Shown here: in pieces, positions 44,044 through 52,678 of the stretch
Numbering within the stretch: the stretch's first letter is position 1
How the letters are laid out: each line of letters opens with the position of its first letter
Assembly (NCBI GenBank): GCA_020632665.1
Contig: JACKFC010000012.1
Location: 1-64,000, forward strand
DNA length: 64,000 bases
Reading direction: 5' to 3'
From: Deltaproteobacteria bacterium
Lineage (GTDB): Bacteria; Myxococcota_A; UBA9042
Position numbers and translations under genes: made by a program
The notes under the pieces: generated by a model
Told to the model about the DNA's origin: nothing
Databases searched by the model: none
The model's input: the letters and a program-made list of their open reading frames with translations, nothing else

Positions 44044-44074
44044 GGCTCCGAGCCCCCGCTTGGGTGACGATTGC

Positions 44075-44104
44075 TTGGCGACGTGCCGAGGCACCTGCTA
44101 GGCT
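44075..44104 (+). promoter_or_regulatory. Predicted promoter of the Ig-like lipoprotein gene
   Basis: -35 TTGGCG (44075-44080), 18-bp spacer, -10 TAGGCT (44099-44104) preceded by TGC, 34 bp before the ATG. The -10 matches the extended form before gyrB. Confidence 0.45.
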
Positions 44105-44137
44105 CCCGGCCCTTGCCCGTGCACGGAGGTTCCCAGG

Positions 44138-47100
44138 ATGCGAACGATCCCGACTCTCGCGGTCCGTCCCGCTCTCACCGCGCTGAGCCTGCTGCTCGGC
44201 ATCACCACGACCGTCGGCTGCGGCAGCGACCCCGAAGGGAAGAACGGCGCCTCGGCTTCGAAGACCTATGGCCTGCCGGCGGGCGTGCTGAAGACGCTCG
44301 AGAGCGTCAATACCAGCACCGACAAGGCCGAGATCCTGGCCGGCGAGCAGGTCCAGGTGGCGTGCGTCGGCGACCCGGGCACCGTGCAGATCCCGGAGCC
44401 AGAGTTCGACGTCGCGCCCGCCGAGGGCTGGACCCGCGAGGGCGTCCGCCTGACGTTCACCAAGGCCGGCAGCTACGCCATCGCTTGCACGCTGCACGAC
44501 GGCAAGGTCAAGGACGACAGTCCCGCGACCGTGGTCGTCAAGCCGGCCAAGGCGGTCAAGGTCACCGCGACCGTGGAGCCGACCAAGATCGGTGCCGGCG
44601 CCAAAGCGACCGCGAGCTGCCGCGGCGAGGACAGCTTCGGCAACGTCATCGACGACGCCACCGAGGGCTGGACCGTCACCGTCTCGCCGGAGGCGATGGG
44701 CCAGATCGACGGCAAGGCGATCACTGGCGCGAAGGCTGGCAAGGGCGACGTGGTCTGTACCCTGAGCGGCGCCGACGACGCGGCCTCGACCGCGGCCTCG
44801 CTCGAGGTCATCCCCGGTGCGGCCGCCAAGACCAAGGCGACCGTCGATCCCAGCACGATCGTCGCAGGTGACGCCGGCGCGACCGTAACCTGCGCGGTCG
44901 AAGACGCCTTCGGCAACGCCGTGACCTCGGGCGACGTGACGGTCGACACGCCAGCGGGCGTCGACGTCGCCGGCAAGACCCTGACCAGCAAGGTCGCGGG
45001 CAAGCACGACATCACCTGCAGCGTGACCGGCGCGACCCTGGAGAAGGAAGCCGCGAAGCTGACGGTGAAGCCGGCGGGCCCGGTCGAGTGGACCCTGCAG
45101 CCGAAGGTGGTCAAAGACGTCTGGGCCGCGGGCGACGTGGTCGTCCTGGTCGGCCTCGGCAAGGATTCGTTCGGCAACGAGATCCCCGCGATGAAGACTG
45201 CGGCCCCGGCGACCTACAGCCCGGCCGAGTTCATCAAGGAGAATCAGGTCGACGGCGTGACCAAGAGCTACAGCCTGCTCGCCGACGGCAACTTCACCTT
45301 CACCACCAAGCTCGACGCCGAGACCTGGGGCGCCGACGTCGCCGACAAGCTCGGCCCGAAGACCCTCGAGCTCAAGGCCGATTCGACCGGCCCGCTGGTC
45401 CTGATCAGCTCGCCCGCCCGCGGCGTCACCCTCGACGGCGACGCCAAGATCAAGGTCAAGGGCACCGTCCTCGACGAGCTCTCGGCGACCAAGAAGTTCA
45501 CCATCAACGGCCAGCCGGTGACGTTCGGCGGCGACGGCAGCTTCGAGCTCGAGATGGAGAGCCAGTGGGGCATGAACCCGATCATCTGGACCGCCGAGGA
45601 CGAGTGGAAGAACGTCAGCAACGGCGTGCAGACCTACTACTACTCGACGCTCTGGCTGCCCGCGCAGGCGACCCCGGCCAGCGCCGCGGCGGTCGACGAC
45701 GGCATCGGTGTGTGGCTTTCGCAGCAGATCATCGACTCCGGCAAGCACGACCACAAGGCGCCGAAAGACCTGGCGACCGTCGCCGAGGTGATCATCGGCA
45801 CGCTCGACTTCGGCTCGCTGATCTCGGGCGCGGCCGGCGGTGGCAACAACGGCTACTTCCTGCCGATCGACGCCAAATCGCCCGGCTTCAAGTGGGGCGG
45901 CGGGGCGAAGATCGCCAACGTGAAGATGGGCGACAAGCAGCTCAATGGTGGCTACCCCGTCGTCAACCTCACGGTGATCGACGGTGGCATCCACATGGTG
46001 CTGAAGATCTACAAGTTCAGCGCCGACCTGATCCTCGACGTCGAGAGCGTGCTGGACCCGAACCCGCTGAACCTCAAGCCGACCAAGACCAGCCAGACCG
46101 CGACGATGTCGGCCAAGTCGATCGAGTTGACGATGGACTTGATGCTCTTGCTCGACCCGGCCACCGGCAAGATCAAGAGCGAAGCCAAGGGCGTCGACCT
46201 GAACCTGGTCGACCTCGACATCCAGCTCTCGGGCGTGCTCGGCTTCCTGACCAACTGGCTGCTCAACGCGGCCGGCCCGATCCTCGAGGCGACCATCGAG
46301 ACCATCGCCAAGACCCAGCTCAATAGCCTGATCGGCGGCCAGATCGGCAGCCTGCTCGAGGCGCTGGCGATCGAGCAGAGCTTCGAGCTCGGCCCGCTCT
46401 TCGGCACCGGCGACCCGACCAAGCTCAACCTCAGCAGCAAGGTCGGGCAGCTCGTCTTCAAGCCGACCAAGGCGCAGGCGGGTGGAATCCTGCTCGGCCT
46501 CGACGCCGCGATGACGGCCGACAAGGCCATCGACTACAAGCCGCTCGGCTCGATCGGTCGCACCGGCTGCCTGGAGCCCGGCGCGAAGGAGGTCTTCAAC
46601 CCGGGCCTGAAGTTCCCGCTCGAGGCGGGCCTGCGCGACGACTTCGTCAACGAGCTGCTCTTCGCGCTGTGGTGGGGCGGCCTGCTCGAGCTGGACATCG
46701 GCGCCGACGCGCTCGGTGGCTTCGACATGAGCAGCTTCGGCGTCTCGGACCTCTCGGTGCAGACCGACTTCATGCTGCCGCCGGTGCTCAACACCTGCCT
46801 CGGCGCCGACCTCAAGCTGCAGGTCGGTGACCTCCGCCTGCACGCGCTGCTCAAGCTCAACGGCACACCGGTCGACATCTGGATGTACGCCACGCTGCAG
46901 GCCACCGCGTCGCTCAAGGCGGTGAAGAGCCCGAAGACCGGCGAGATGGAGATCGGCTTCGAGCTCAAGTCCATCGACTTCCTCGAGATCGAGATCGAGA
47001 AGATCAACGAGGACGCCAAGGACCTGAAGGACGTCTTCCTCACCCTGATCAAGACCGTGCTGCTGCCGAAGCTGACCGAAGGCCTCGGCTCGGGCCTGGG

Positions 47101-47233
47101 CAGCTTCCCGCTGCCGGAGATCGACCTCTCCGCGCTCTCGCAGGACATCCCCGCCGGGACGGTGTTGAAGCTCGCGATCCAGCAGATCGAGAACGCGGCC
47201 GGCTACACCTATATCCGCGGCAACCTGCAGTAG
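44138..47233 (+). CDS. Large exported lipoprotein: Ig-like domains and lipid-binding-like C-terminal half
   Basis: 1031 aa; probable lipobox TTVGCGS. Residues about 45-400 contain four Ig-like beta domains, three of them with the filamin-like DAFGN/DSFGN motif. A bacterial Ig-like segment (about 415-500, SPARGVTLDGDAKIKVKG) follows. The C-terminal half (about 550-1031) alternates long amphipathic strands and helices (NWLLNAAGPILEATIETIAK and GGQIGSLLEALAIE), suggestive of a tubular lipid-binding (BPI-like) fold; this last is inference. The gene has its own predicted promoter and is followed by a stem-loop region. Confidence 0.75.
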   Translation: MRTIPTLAVRPALTALSLLLGITTTVGCGSDPEGKNGASASKTYGLPAGVLKTLESVNTSTDKAEILAGEQVQVACVGDPGTVQIPEPEFDVAPAEGWTREGVRLTFTKAGSYAIACTLHDGKVKDDSPATVVVKPAKAVKVTATVEPTKIGAGAKATASCRGEDSFGNVIDDATEGWTVTVSPEAMGQIDGKAITGAKAGKGDVVCTLSGADDAASTAASLEVIPGAAAKTKATVDPSTIVAGDAGATVTCAVEDAFGNAVTSGDVTVDTPAGVDVAGKTLTSKVAGKHDITCSVTGATLEKEAAKLTVKPAGPVEWTLQPKVVKDVWAAGDVVVLVGLGKDSFGNEIPAMKTAAPATYSPAEFIKENQVDGVTKSYSLLADGNFTFTTKLDAETWGADVADKLGPKTLELKADSTGPLVLISSPARGVTLDGDAKIKVKGTVLDELSATKKFTINGQPVTFGGDGSFELEMESQWGMNPIIWTAEDEWKNVSNGVQTYYYSTLWLPAQATPASAAAVDDGIGVWLSQQIIDSGKHDHKAPKDLATVAEVIIGTLDFGSLISGAAGGGNNGYFLPIDAKSPGFKWGGGAKIANVKMGDKQLNGGYPVVNLTVIDGGIHMVLKIYKFSADLILDVESVLDPNPLNLKPTKTSQTATMSAKSIELTMDLMLLLDPATGKIKSEAKGVDLNLVDLDIQLSGVLGFLTNWLLNAAGPILEATIETIAKTQLNSLIGGQIGSLLEALAIEQSFELGPLFGTGDPTKLNLSSKVGQLVFKPTKAQAGGILLGLDAAMTADKAIDYKPLGSIGRTGCLEPGAKEVFNPGLKFPLEAGLRDDFVNELLFALWWGGLLELDIGADALGGFDMSSFGVSDLSVQTDFMLPPVLNTCLGADLKLQVGDLRLHALLKLNGTPVDIWMYATLQATASLKAVKSPKTGEMEIGFELKSIDFLEIEIEKINEDAKDLKDVFLTLIKTVLLPKLTEGLGSGLGSFPLPEIDLSALSQDIPAGTVLKLAIQQIENAAGYTYIRGNLQ

Positions 47234-47258
47234 GCAGTACGTGAATCGACACCCCGCA

Positions 47259-47313
47259 GCCAGCACCTCGCACGGCGACGACACTTGCAGCATTGCAATG
47301 CGAAGGTGCTGGC
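47259..47313. promoter_or_regulatory. Nested stem-loop before the deiminase-like operon
   Basis: Arms 47259-47272 (GCCAGCACCTCGCA) and 47299-47313 pair with one bulge. Inside, TTGCA (47285-47289) pairs with TGCAA (47294-47298). It could end transcription of the upstream gene. Its right arm overlaps TGGCAG (47310-47315), a weak -35 that is 17 bp from TACCTA (47333-47338), so it may instead be an operator or leader structure. Confidence 0.5.
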
Positions 47314-47399
47314 AGCGCGGCGTCTGGAGTGATACCTAGTCGCGTCGGGATCGTTCCCGCTTCGGCTCGGCCATCGGCGCCATCGCCATCGGAGTACCC

Positions 47400-49829
47400 A
47401 TGCGCCTCTTCGCAAAGAACCTCGGCCTCGGCAGCGCTGCCGCCGGCCTGCTCCTCGCCGCTTGTGCCGGCCCGCAGCCCGACGTGCAGACCGCGACCAG
47501 CCCGGCCGTCACCGCGCTCGCGGCGCAGCAGGTCACGGTGATCGAGGAGAGCCCGGTGATGGCCGCGCAGACCGCCGTTCTCCCGGCGTTCCGCACCGCC
47601 GCCGAGCGCATGGACCAGGCGAAGAACGACGCCGCCGACGACTTCCGCAACGCCAACCCCTGGTGGTTCGCGCAGACCAAGCCGCTGCCGGCGGACGAAT
47701 TCCGCCCCTTCGGTGAGTGGGAGAAGATGAAGCAGGTCTGGACGACCTACTCCGCTGGCATGCCGAGTACCAAGCCGGTGCGCCGGATGTTCGCCGAGCA
47801 GACGATCCACTTCATCCGGGACAGCGAGCCGAAGGTCGACGCCCACGTCATCGTGGCCTCGCAGAATATCGGCAACGACTTCCTCGCCGCAGTCGACGAG
47901 TACGGCATCACCGCGGAAGAGAAGAAGCACGTGAAGATCGTGGTGCTGCCGAACCAGACCATCTGGCACATCGACTACGGCCCGTTCCCGCTGCTGCGCA
48001 AGTCCGACGGCGTGCTCGCCTTCTCGGATTTCGTCTACTACCACCCGCGCCAAATCGACGACGCCATCCCGACCCGCCTGGCGCAGGACTTCTTCGGCGA
48101 CGTCAACGTCTACCGCATGCCCTTCCCCTTCGAGGGCGGCAATATCCAGGCGGACGGCGTCGGCAAGTGCATGACCAGCAACCGCGCCCTGGCCAATACC
48201 GGTTTCTCGGCGCGCAAGGTGCGCAACCTGCTGAAGCACTACGCCGCTTGCGAAGAGACCTTCATCGTCAAGGACATCAGCGACGATGGCACCGGCCACA
48301 TCGACATGTTCTTCAAGTGGTCGGCTGAGGACCAGGTCATCTTCGGCGAGTACCTCAACGAGCTGACGCTGGACTACGACGGCGACAAGGTGGAGGAGAC
48401 CCTGCCGATGCCGGGCTACGCCGCCGCCGACTACAAGTCGACGCACGAGCTGAACCAGAAGCGGATGAACGACAACGCCGAGCTGATGGCCGGCTCGACC
48501 GCCAGCAACGGCAAGAAGTACACCGTTCACCGCATCCCGATGATGACCCGCTACAAGGACGAGTACGGCAACCTGCCGCGTACCTTCATCAACTCGACCT
48601 TCACCAACGGCGTCAACGTCTTCCCGAGCTACACCCCGAAGAGCTGCCAGGATCCGAAGGGCGCGACCTGCAAAGTCGACGCGGATTGCGGCGCGGGTGA
48701 GCACTGCTCCGCCGGCAAGTGCACGAAGAACCCGAACGGCCCGACCACCGAGGGCTGCGACGAGCTCATCGCCTGCCCGACCGGTCAGGAGTGCGTCGAC
48801 GATCCCTTCAAGATCGCCCTCATCGCCAAGGCCCAGGCGGCCTGGGAGAAGGCGATGCCGGATTGGAAGCACGTCGGTCTGCGCGCCGACACCATCGGCC
48901 TGTGGTCGGGTGCGATCCACTGCATCACCCGCACCATCCCGGACGCGCCGCACCAGAAGGTCGTCAAGGACGCCATCTGCACCGGCGGCAAGTGCGCCTG
49001 CGTCGACGGCGGCGCCGACAACGCTTGCAGCCAGGACGCTGAGTGCTTCGGTCCGGCGTGGGTCTGCAACTGCGACATCTGCAAGGGCAAGTGCGCTGAC
49101 GGCAGCTCCTGCACCGACGACGGTGACTGCGGCAAGGACGGTGACCCCGTCGTCGCCGGTAGCTGCATCATCGACCGCAACCAGGCCTGCCCGGGCCAGA
49201 CCGGCGGCGCGAACGCCTGCGGCGACACGCCGTGGGAAGGTGTCTGCAACGGCAAGAAGCTGAACTTCTGCAAGGCCGGTGCGGTGGCGAGCCTCGACTG
49301 CGCGGGCTGCTGCGGCTGGAGCGACTCGGACGGCAGCACGACCTGCCTCGCCGGTGACGTCTGCAACAACGCCTGCATCCCCGAGTGCCCGCAGGCCGGC
49401 GCGTTCGGCTGCTCGGCCGAGGGCACGCACGCCTGGACCTGCGTCGACGAGGGCGGCTGCCTGAAGCGCAAGTACAGCGCCTGCGGCGCCGCGAAGTGCG
49501 ACGGCGGCAGCGGCAAGTGCGCCACTGGCGGCGGCGCGGCTCCGGTCTGCCCGGGCCAGGGCGGCGGCGACACCGACGCCGGCAGCACCGACGACGCGGG
49601 TGGCAACGGCGGCAGCGACGCGAGCGGCGACGGCACCACGGGCGGCTCGGACGCCGTGACCGGTGGCGATGGCACCGGCGGCACTGGCGGCACCGGAGGC
49701 ACCGGCGGCGGCAGCTCGAGCTCGGGTTGCAGCGCGACCCGCACCGGCAACTCCGGCTTCGGCTGGCTCTTCGTGCTGGCGATGCTCGGCGGCGTGGTCG
49801 GCCTTCGTCGCCGCCGCGCCGTGGCCTGA
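47400..49829 (+). CDS. Secreted deiminase-fold lipoprotein with Cys-rich insert and MYXO-CTERM-like tail (first copy)
   Basis: 809 aa; lipobox LLAAC. Residues about 105-525 match the agmatine/peptidyl-arginine deiminase (GME) fold. FEGGNIQADG lies near 246, the catalytic H-x-D is in GHIDMFFKW (His300, Asp302), and INSTFTNGVNVFPSY follows near 400. Cys508 in GAIHCITRTI is the expected nucleophile. Unusually, a Cys-rich insert of about 55 residues (CKVDADCGAGEHCSAGKC) splits the domain between the last two motifs. Then come more Cys-rich modules, a Gly/Asp/Thr-rich linker, and a C-terminal Cys-TM-Arg tail (FGWLFVLAMLGGVVGLRRRR). First gene of a four-gene operon. Confidence 0.82.
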   Translation: MRLFAKNLGLGSAAAGLLLAACAGPQPDVQTATSPAVTALAAQQVTVIEESPVMAAQTAVLPAFRTAAERMDQAKNDAADDFRNANPWWFAQTKPLPADEFRPFGEWEKMKQVWTTYSAGMPSTKPVRRMFAEQTIHFIRDSEPKVDAHVIVASQNIGNDFLAAVDEYGITAEEKKHVKIVVLPNQTIWHIDYGPFPLLRKSDGVLAFSDFVYYHPRQIDDAIPTRLAQDFFGDVNVYRMPFPFEGGNIQADGVGKCMTSNRALANTGFSARKVRNLLKHYAACEETFIVKDISDDGTGHIDMFFKWSAEDQVIFGEYLNELTLDYDGDKVEETLPMPGYAAADYKSTHELNQKRMNDNAELMAGSTASNGKKYTVHRIPMMTRYKDEYGNLPRTFINSTFTNGVNVFPSYTPKSCQDPKGATCKVDADCGAGEHCSAGKCTKNPNGPTTEGCDELIACPTGQECVDDPFKIALIAKAQAAWEKAMPDWKHVGLRADTIGLWSGAIHCITRTIPDAPHQKVVKDAICTGGKCACVDGGADNACSQDAECFGPAWVCNCDICKGKCADGSSCTDDGDCGKDGDPVVAGSCIIDRNQACPGQTGGANACGDTPWEGVCNGKKLNFCKAGAVASLDCAGCCGWSDSDGSTTCLAGDVCNNACIPECPQAGAFGCSAEGTHAWTCVDEGGCLKRKYSACGAAKCDGGSGKCATGGGAAPVCPGQGGGDTDAGSTDDAGGNGGSDASGDGTTGGSDAVTGGDGTGGTGGTGGTGGGSSSSGCSATRTGNSGFGWLFVLAMLGGVVGLRRRRAVA

Positions 49830-49838
49830 GAGCCCGAC

Positions 49839-52673
49839 GTGCGTAGGGCCCTCGCGCTGGGACCGTTCGGCGTGCAGCGGCTGACTCTGCTCTCCGCGTT
49901 CCTCCTCGCGGCATGCAGCCCGCCGCCTCCGGACGCGCCGAGCGTCGCAGCGGATGCGCAGGCGGCGGCAGGGGCTCGCGTCCGAGCGACCCACGACGAG
50001 GGCGGCGTCGAGCGGATCCACATCGAAGAAGCGACCGAGGCCGTCCTCGGGCCACTCGCCAACGCGCCGATGCCGGCCTACCGAACCGCGGCAGAGGTCG
50101 CCCTGACGGGCGCGGCCGACCAGAGCGACGACTACCGCAACGCCTACCCACACTACTTCGCCAATACGATCCCGCCGGCAGCCGGCGCCTACCGGCCGTA
50201 TGGCGAGTGGGAGACGATCGCGGCGGTCTGGACCACCTACAGCAACGGGATGCAGTCCACCCCAGCGGTGCGGCGCATGTTCGCCGAGCAGACGATCGCC
50301 TTCGTCCGCCACAGCAAGCCGACGGTCGACGCGTACGTCGTGGTCAACAGCGGCAGCATCGGCAATGACTTCGTCAAGGCGGTCGACAGCTACGGCATGA
50401 CGTCCGCCGAGAAGCAGCACCTGAAGATTGTCACGCTGCCGAACCAGACCATCTGGATGATGGATTACTCGGGCTTCCCGCTGATCCACGAGCAGACCGG
50501 CGCGCTCGCCTTCGCCGATTGGGTCTACTACCAACCGCGCCACCTCGACGACGCGCTCGGCGTGCGCATCCCGCACGACTTCTACGGCGCCACCGTCTAC
50601 AAGACGCCGTTCGCTTTCGAGGGCGGCAATATCCAGGCCGACGGCGTCGGTCGCTGCGCCACCACCAACCGCGCGCTCTCCAATACCGGCTACTCGGCGC
50701 TGAAAGTGCGCAACCTGCTCGCGGCCTACGCCGGCTGCGACAAGACGTATATCGTCAAGGACATCACCGACGACGGCACCGGCCACATCGATATGTTCTT
50801 CAAGTGGGTCGACACCCACACCGTGCTCTTCGGCGAATACGGCGACACGATCACGGCCGACGTCGACGGCGACGGCCAGACCGAGACCGTCCCGCTGCCG
50901 GGCAAGGTGGCCAAGGATTACGCCCAGACCTTCGCCACCAATAAGCAGCGGATGGACGACAACGCCGCCCTCTTCGCCGCAGATACCGCGGCCGACGGGC
51001 AGAAGTTCGTGGTCAAGCGGCTGCCGATGATGACCCGCTTCAAGGACGAATACGGCGACCTGCCGCGGACCTTCATCAACTCGACCTTCACCAACGGGGT
51101 CAACGTCTACCCGAGCTACGCGACGTCGTCGTGCCAGAACCCGGGTGGCTCGCTCTGCAAGATCGACGCGGACTGCAACAACGGCCAGCACTGCGCCGCC
51201 GGCCGCTGCACCGCGGGCGCCGCGGCGGCAGGGTGCGACGAGATCGTCGGCTGCGGCAGCGGCTTGGTCTGCAAGAAGGATGGCCTCAAGGTCGTGCTGA
51301 CGCAGCAGGCCCAGGCGGCTTGGGAAGCGGTGATGCCGAGCTGGAAGCACGTCGGCCTGCGCGCCGACACGATCGCGCTGTGGTCGGGCGCGATCCACTG
51401 CATCACGCGCACCATCCCGGTCGCCAAGAAGGCGAAGATGGTCGACGACGGCCTCTGCATCGGCGGCAGCTGCAGCTGCGTCAACGGCGGCGCGACCCAG
51501 GCCTGCAAGGGCTCGGAGACCTGCTTCGGTCCGACCTGGCGCTGCGCCTGCAATATCTGCAAGGGCACCTGCCCCGGCGGCAAGGGCTGCACCGACGACG
51601 CCGATTGCAGCACCGACGGCGTGCAGGTGGTCGCCGGCAGCTGCAGCTTCGACAGCAAACAGGGCTGCTACGGCGCCTCTGCTGGAGGCGGCAGCACCTC
51701 GGGCTGCGGCGACGTCAGCTTCGAAGGCGCGTGCAGCGGCAACAAGCTCAGCTATTGCGACGGCGGCCTGAAGACCTCGACCTGCCAAGGCTGCTGTGGC
51801 TGGGACGCACAGTCGCAATACTACAACTGCCTCTCGGGCTCGGCCTGCACCGCATGCATCCCCGAGTGCACGGTCGGGCAGAGCGGCTGCTCCAGCCAGG
51901 GCACGCACCGCTGGGTCTGCAACAACGTCGGCGGCTGTCCCACCCGGATCTGGAGCGCGTGCAGCGCGGGTTGCGACGGCGGCACGGCGCAGTGCAAGGG
52001 CGGTGGCGGCAGCGGTGGCCCCACGAGCTGCCCGGGCCAGGACGCCGGCGGCACCGATGGTGGCAGCGGCGATACGTCCGGGGCCGACGCCGGCACGGCC
52101 GATACGGCCCAGCCCGATACGGCCCAACCCGATACGACCCAACCCGATACGACGCTGCCCGACACCGCCCAACCCGACACGACCCAACCCGACACGACCC
52201 AACCCGACACGACGCAGCCCGACACCGCCTGCACGCCGCAATGCGCCGGCAAGCAATGCGGCCCGAACGGCTGCGGTGGCGTCTGCGGCAGCTGCCCGTT
52301 CGGATTGGTCTGCACGGCCAGCGGTAGCTGCGGTAGCGCCGGCGGCGACGACGCGGGCTCGACCGACGCCGACGCCGACGCGGCCGCCTCCGCCGACGCG
52401 GCCGCCTCCGCCGACAGCGGTGGCGGCGCGACGGGCAGCGACGGCACCGCGACGGGCAACGACGCGGCGACCGGCGGCGACGGCAGCACGGATCCGAATC
52501 TGCAGGGCGACGCGGCCCTGGGCGACGCGCAGACGCAGTGGAATCCGCCGCCGCGCGAGGCTCCGATGTGCAGCTCGACCGGACCGACCGGCGCTCCGCG
52601 GCAGACGACGACGCTGCCGCTCTTCGGCCTGGCGTTGGCTTCGCTGCTCTTGCTGCGCCGCCGTCGGGCGTGA
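49839..52673 (+). CDS. Secreted deiminase-fold lipoprotein (second copy) with PDT repeats
   Basis: 944 aa from GTG 49839, 9 bp after the first copy. Lipobox LLAACS. The catalytic motifs are conserved: GHIDMFFKW with His316/Asp318 and Cys521 in GAIHCITRTI. The Cys-rich insert is at the same place (CKIDADCNNGQHC). After the shared Cys-rich region it differs from copy one by a tandem QPDT(A/T) repeat (about residues 754-797), a CGPNGCGGVCGSC module, an Ala/Asp/Ser/Gly-rich linker and a Cys-TM-Arg4 C-terminus (LASLLLLRRRRA). Substrate unknown: free arginine, agmatine or protein arginine. The Gly after the lipobox region and the PDT tract favour exposure outside the outer membrane. Confidence 0.82.
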   Translation: MRRALALGPFGVQRLTLLSAFLLAACSPPPPDAPSVAADAQAAAGARVRATHDEGGVERIHIEEATEAVLGPLANAPMPAYRTAAEVALTGAADQSDDYRNAYPHYFANTIPPAAGAYRPYGEWETIAAVWTTYSNGMQSTPAVRRMFAEQTIAFVRHSKPTVDAYVVVNSGSIGNDFVKAVDSYGMTSAEKQHLKIVTLPNQTIWMMDYSGFPLIHEQTGALAFADWVYYQPRHLDDALGVRIPHDFYGATVYKTPFAFEGGNIQADGVGRCATTNRALSNTGYSALKVRNLLAAYAGCDKTYIVKDITDDGTGHIDMFFKWVDTHTVLFGEYGDTITADVDGDGQTETVPLPGKVAKDYAQTFATNKQRMDDNAALFAADTAADGQKFVVKRLPMMTRFKDEYGDLPRTFINSTFTNGVNVYPSYATSSCQNPGGSLCKIDADCNNGQHCAAGRCTAGAAAAGCDEIVGCGSGLVCKKDGLKVVLTQQAQAAWEAVMPSWKHVGLRADTIALWSGAIHCITRTIPVAKKAKMVDDGLCIGGSCSCVNGGATQACKGSETCFGPTWRCACNICKGTCPGGKGCTDDADCSTDGVQVVAGSCSFDSKQGCYGASAGGGSTSGCGDVSFEGACSGNKLSYCDGGLKTSTCQGCCGWDAQSQYYNCLSGSACTACIPECTVGQSGCSSQGTHRWVCNNVGGCPTRIWSACSAGCDGGTAQCKGGGGSGGPTSCPGQDAGGTDGGSGDTSGADAGTADTAQPDTAQPDTTQPDTTLPDTAQPDTTQPDTTQPDTTQPDTACTPQCAGKQCGPNGCGGVCGSCPFGLVCTASGSCGSAGGDDAGSTDADADAAASADAAASADSGGGATGSDGTATGNDAATGGDGSTDPNLQGDAALGDAQTQWNPPPREAPMCSSTGPTGAPRQTTTLPLFGLALASLLLLRRRRA

Positions 52674-52678
52674 CGCCC

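Noticed and set aside
43625..47293. 1222-codon minus-strand frame opposite the Ig-like lipoprotein
   Set aside because: No start signal or recognisable domain; the plus-strand gene has promoter, lipobox and Ig motifs.
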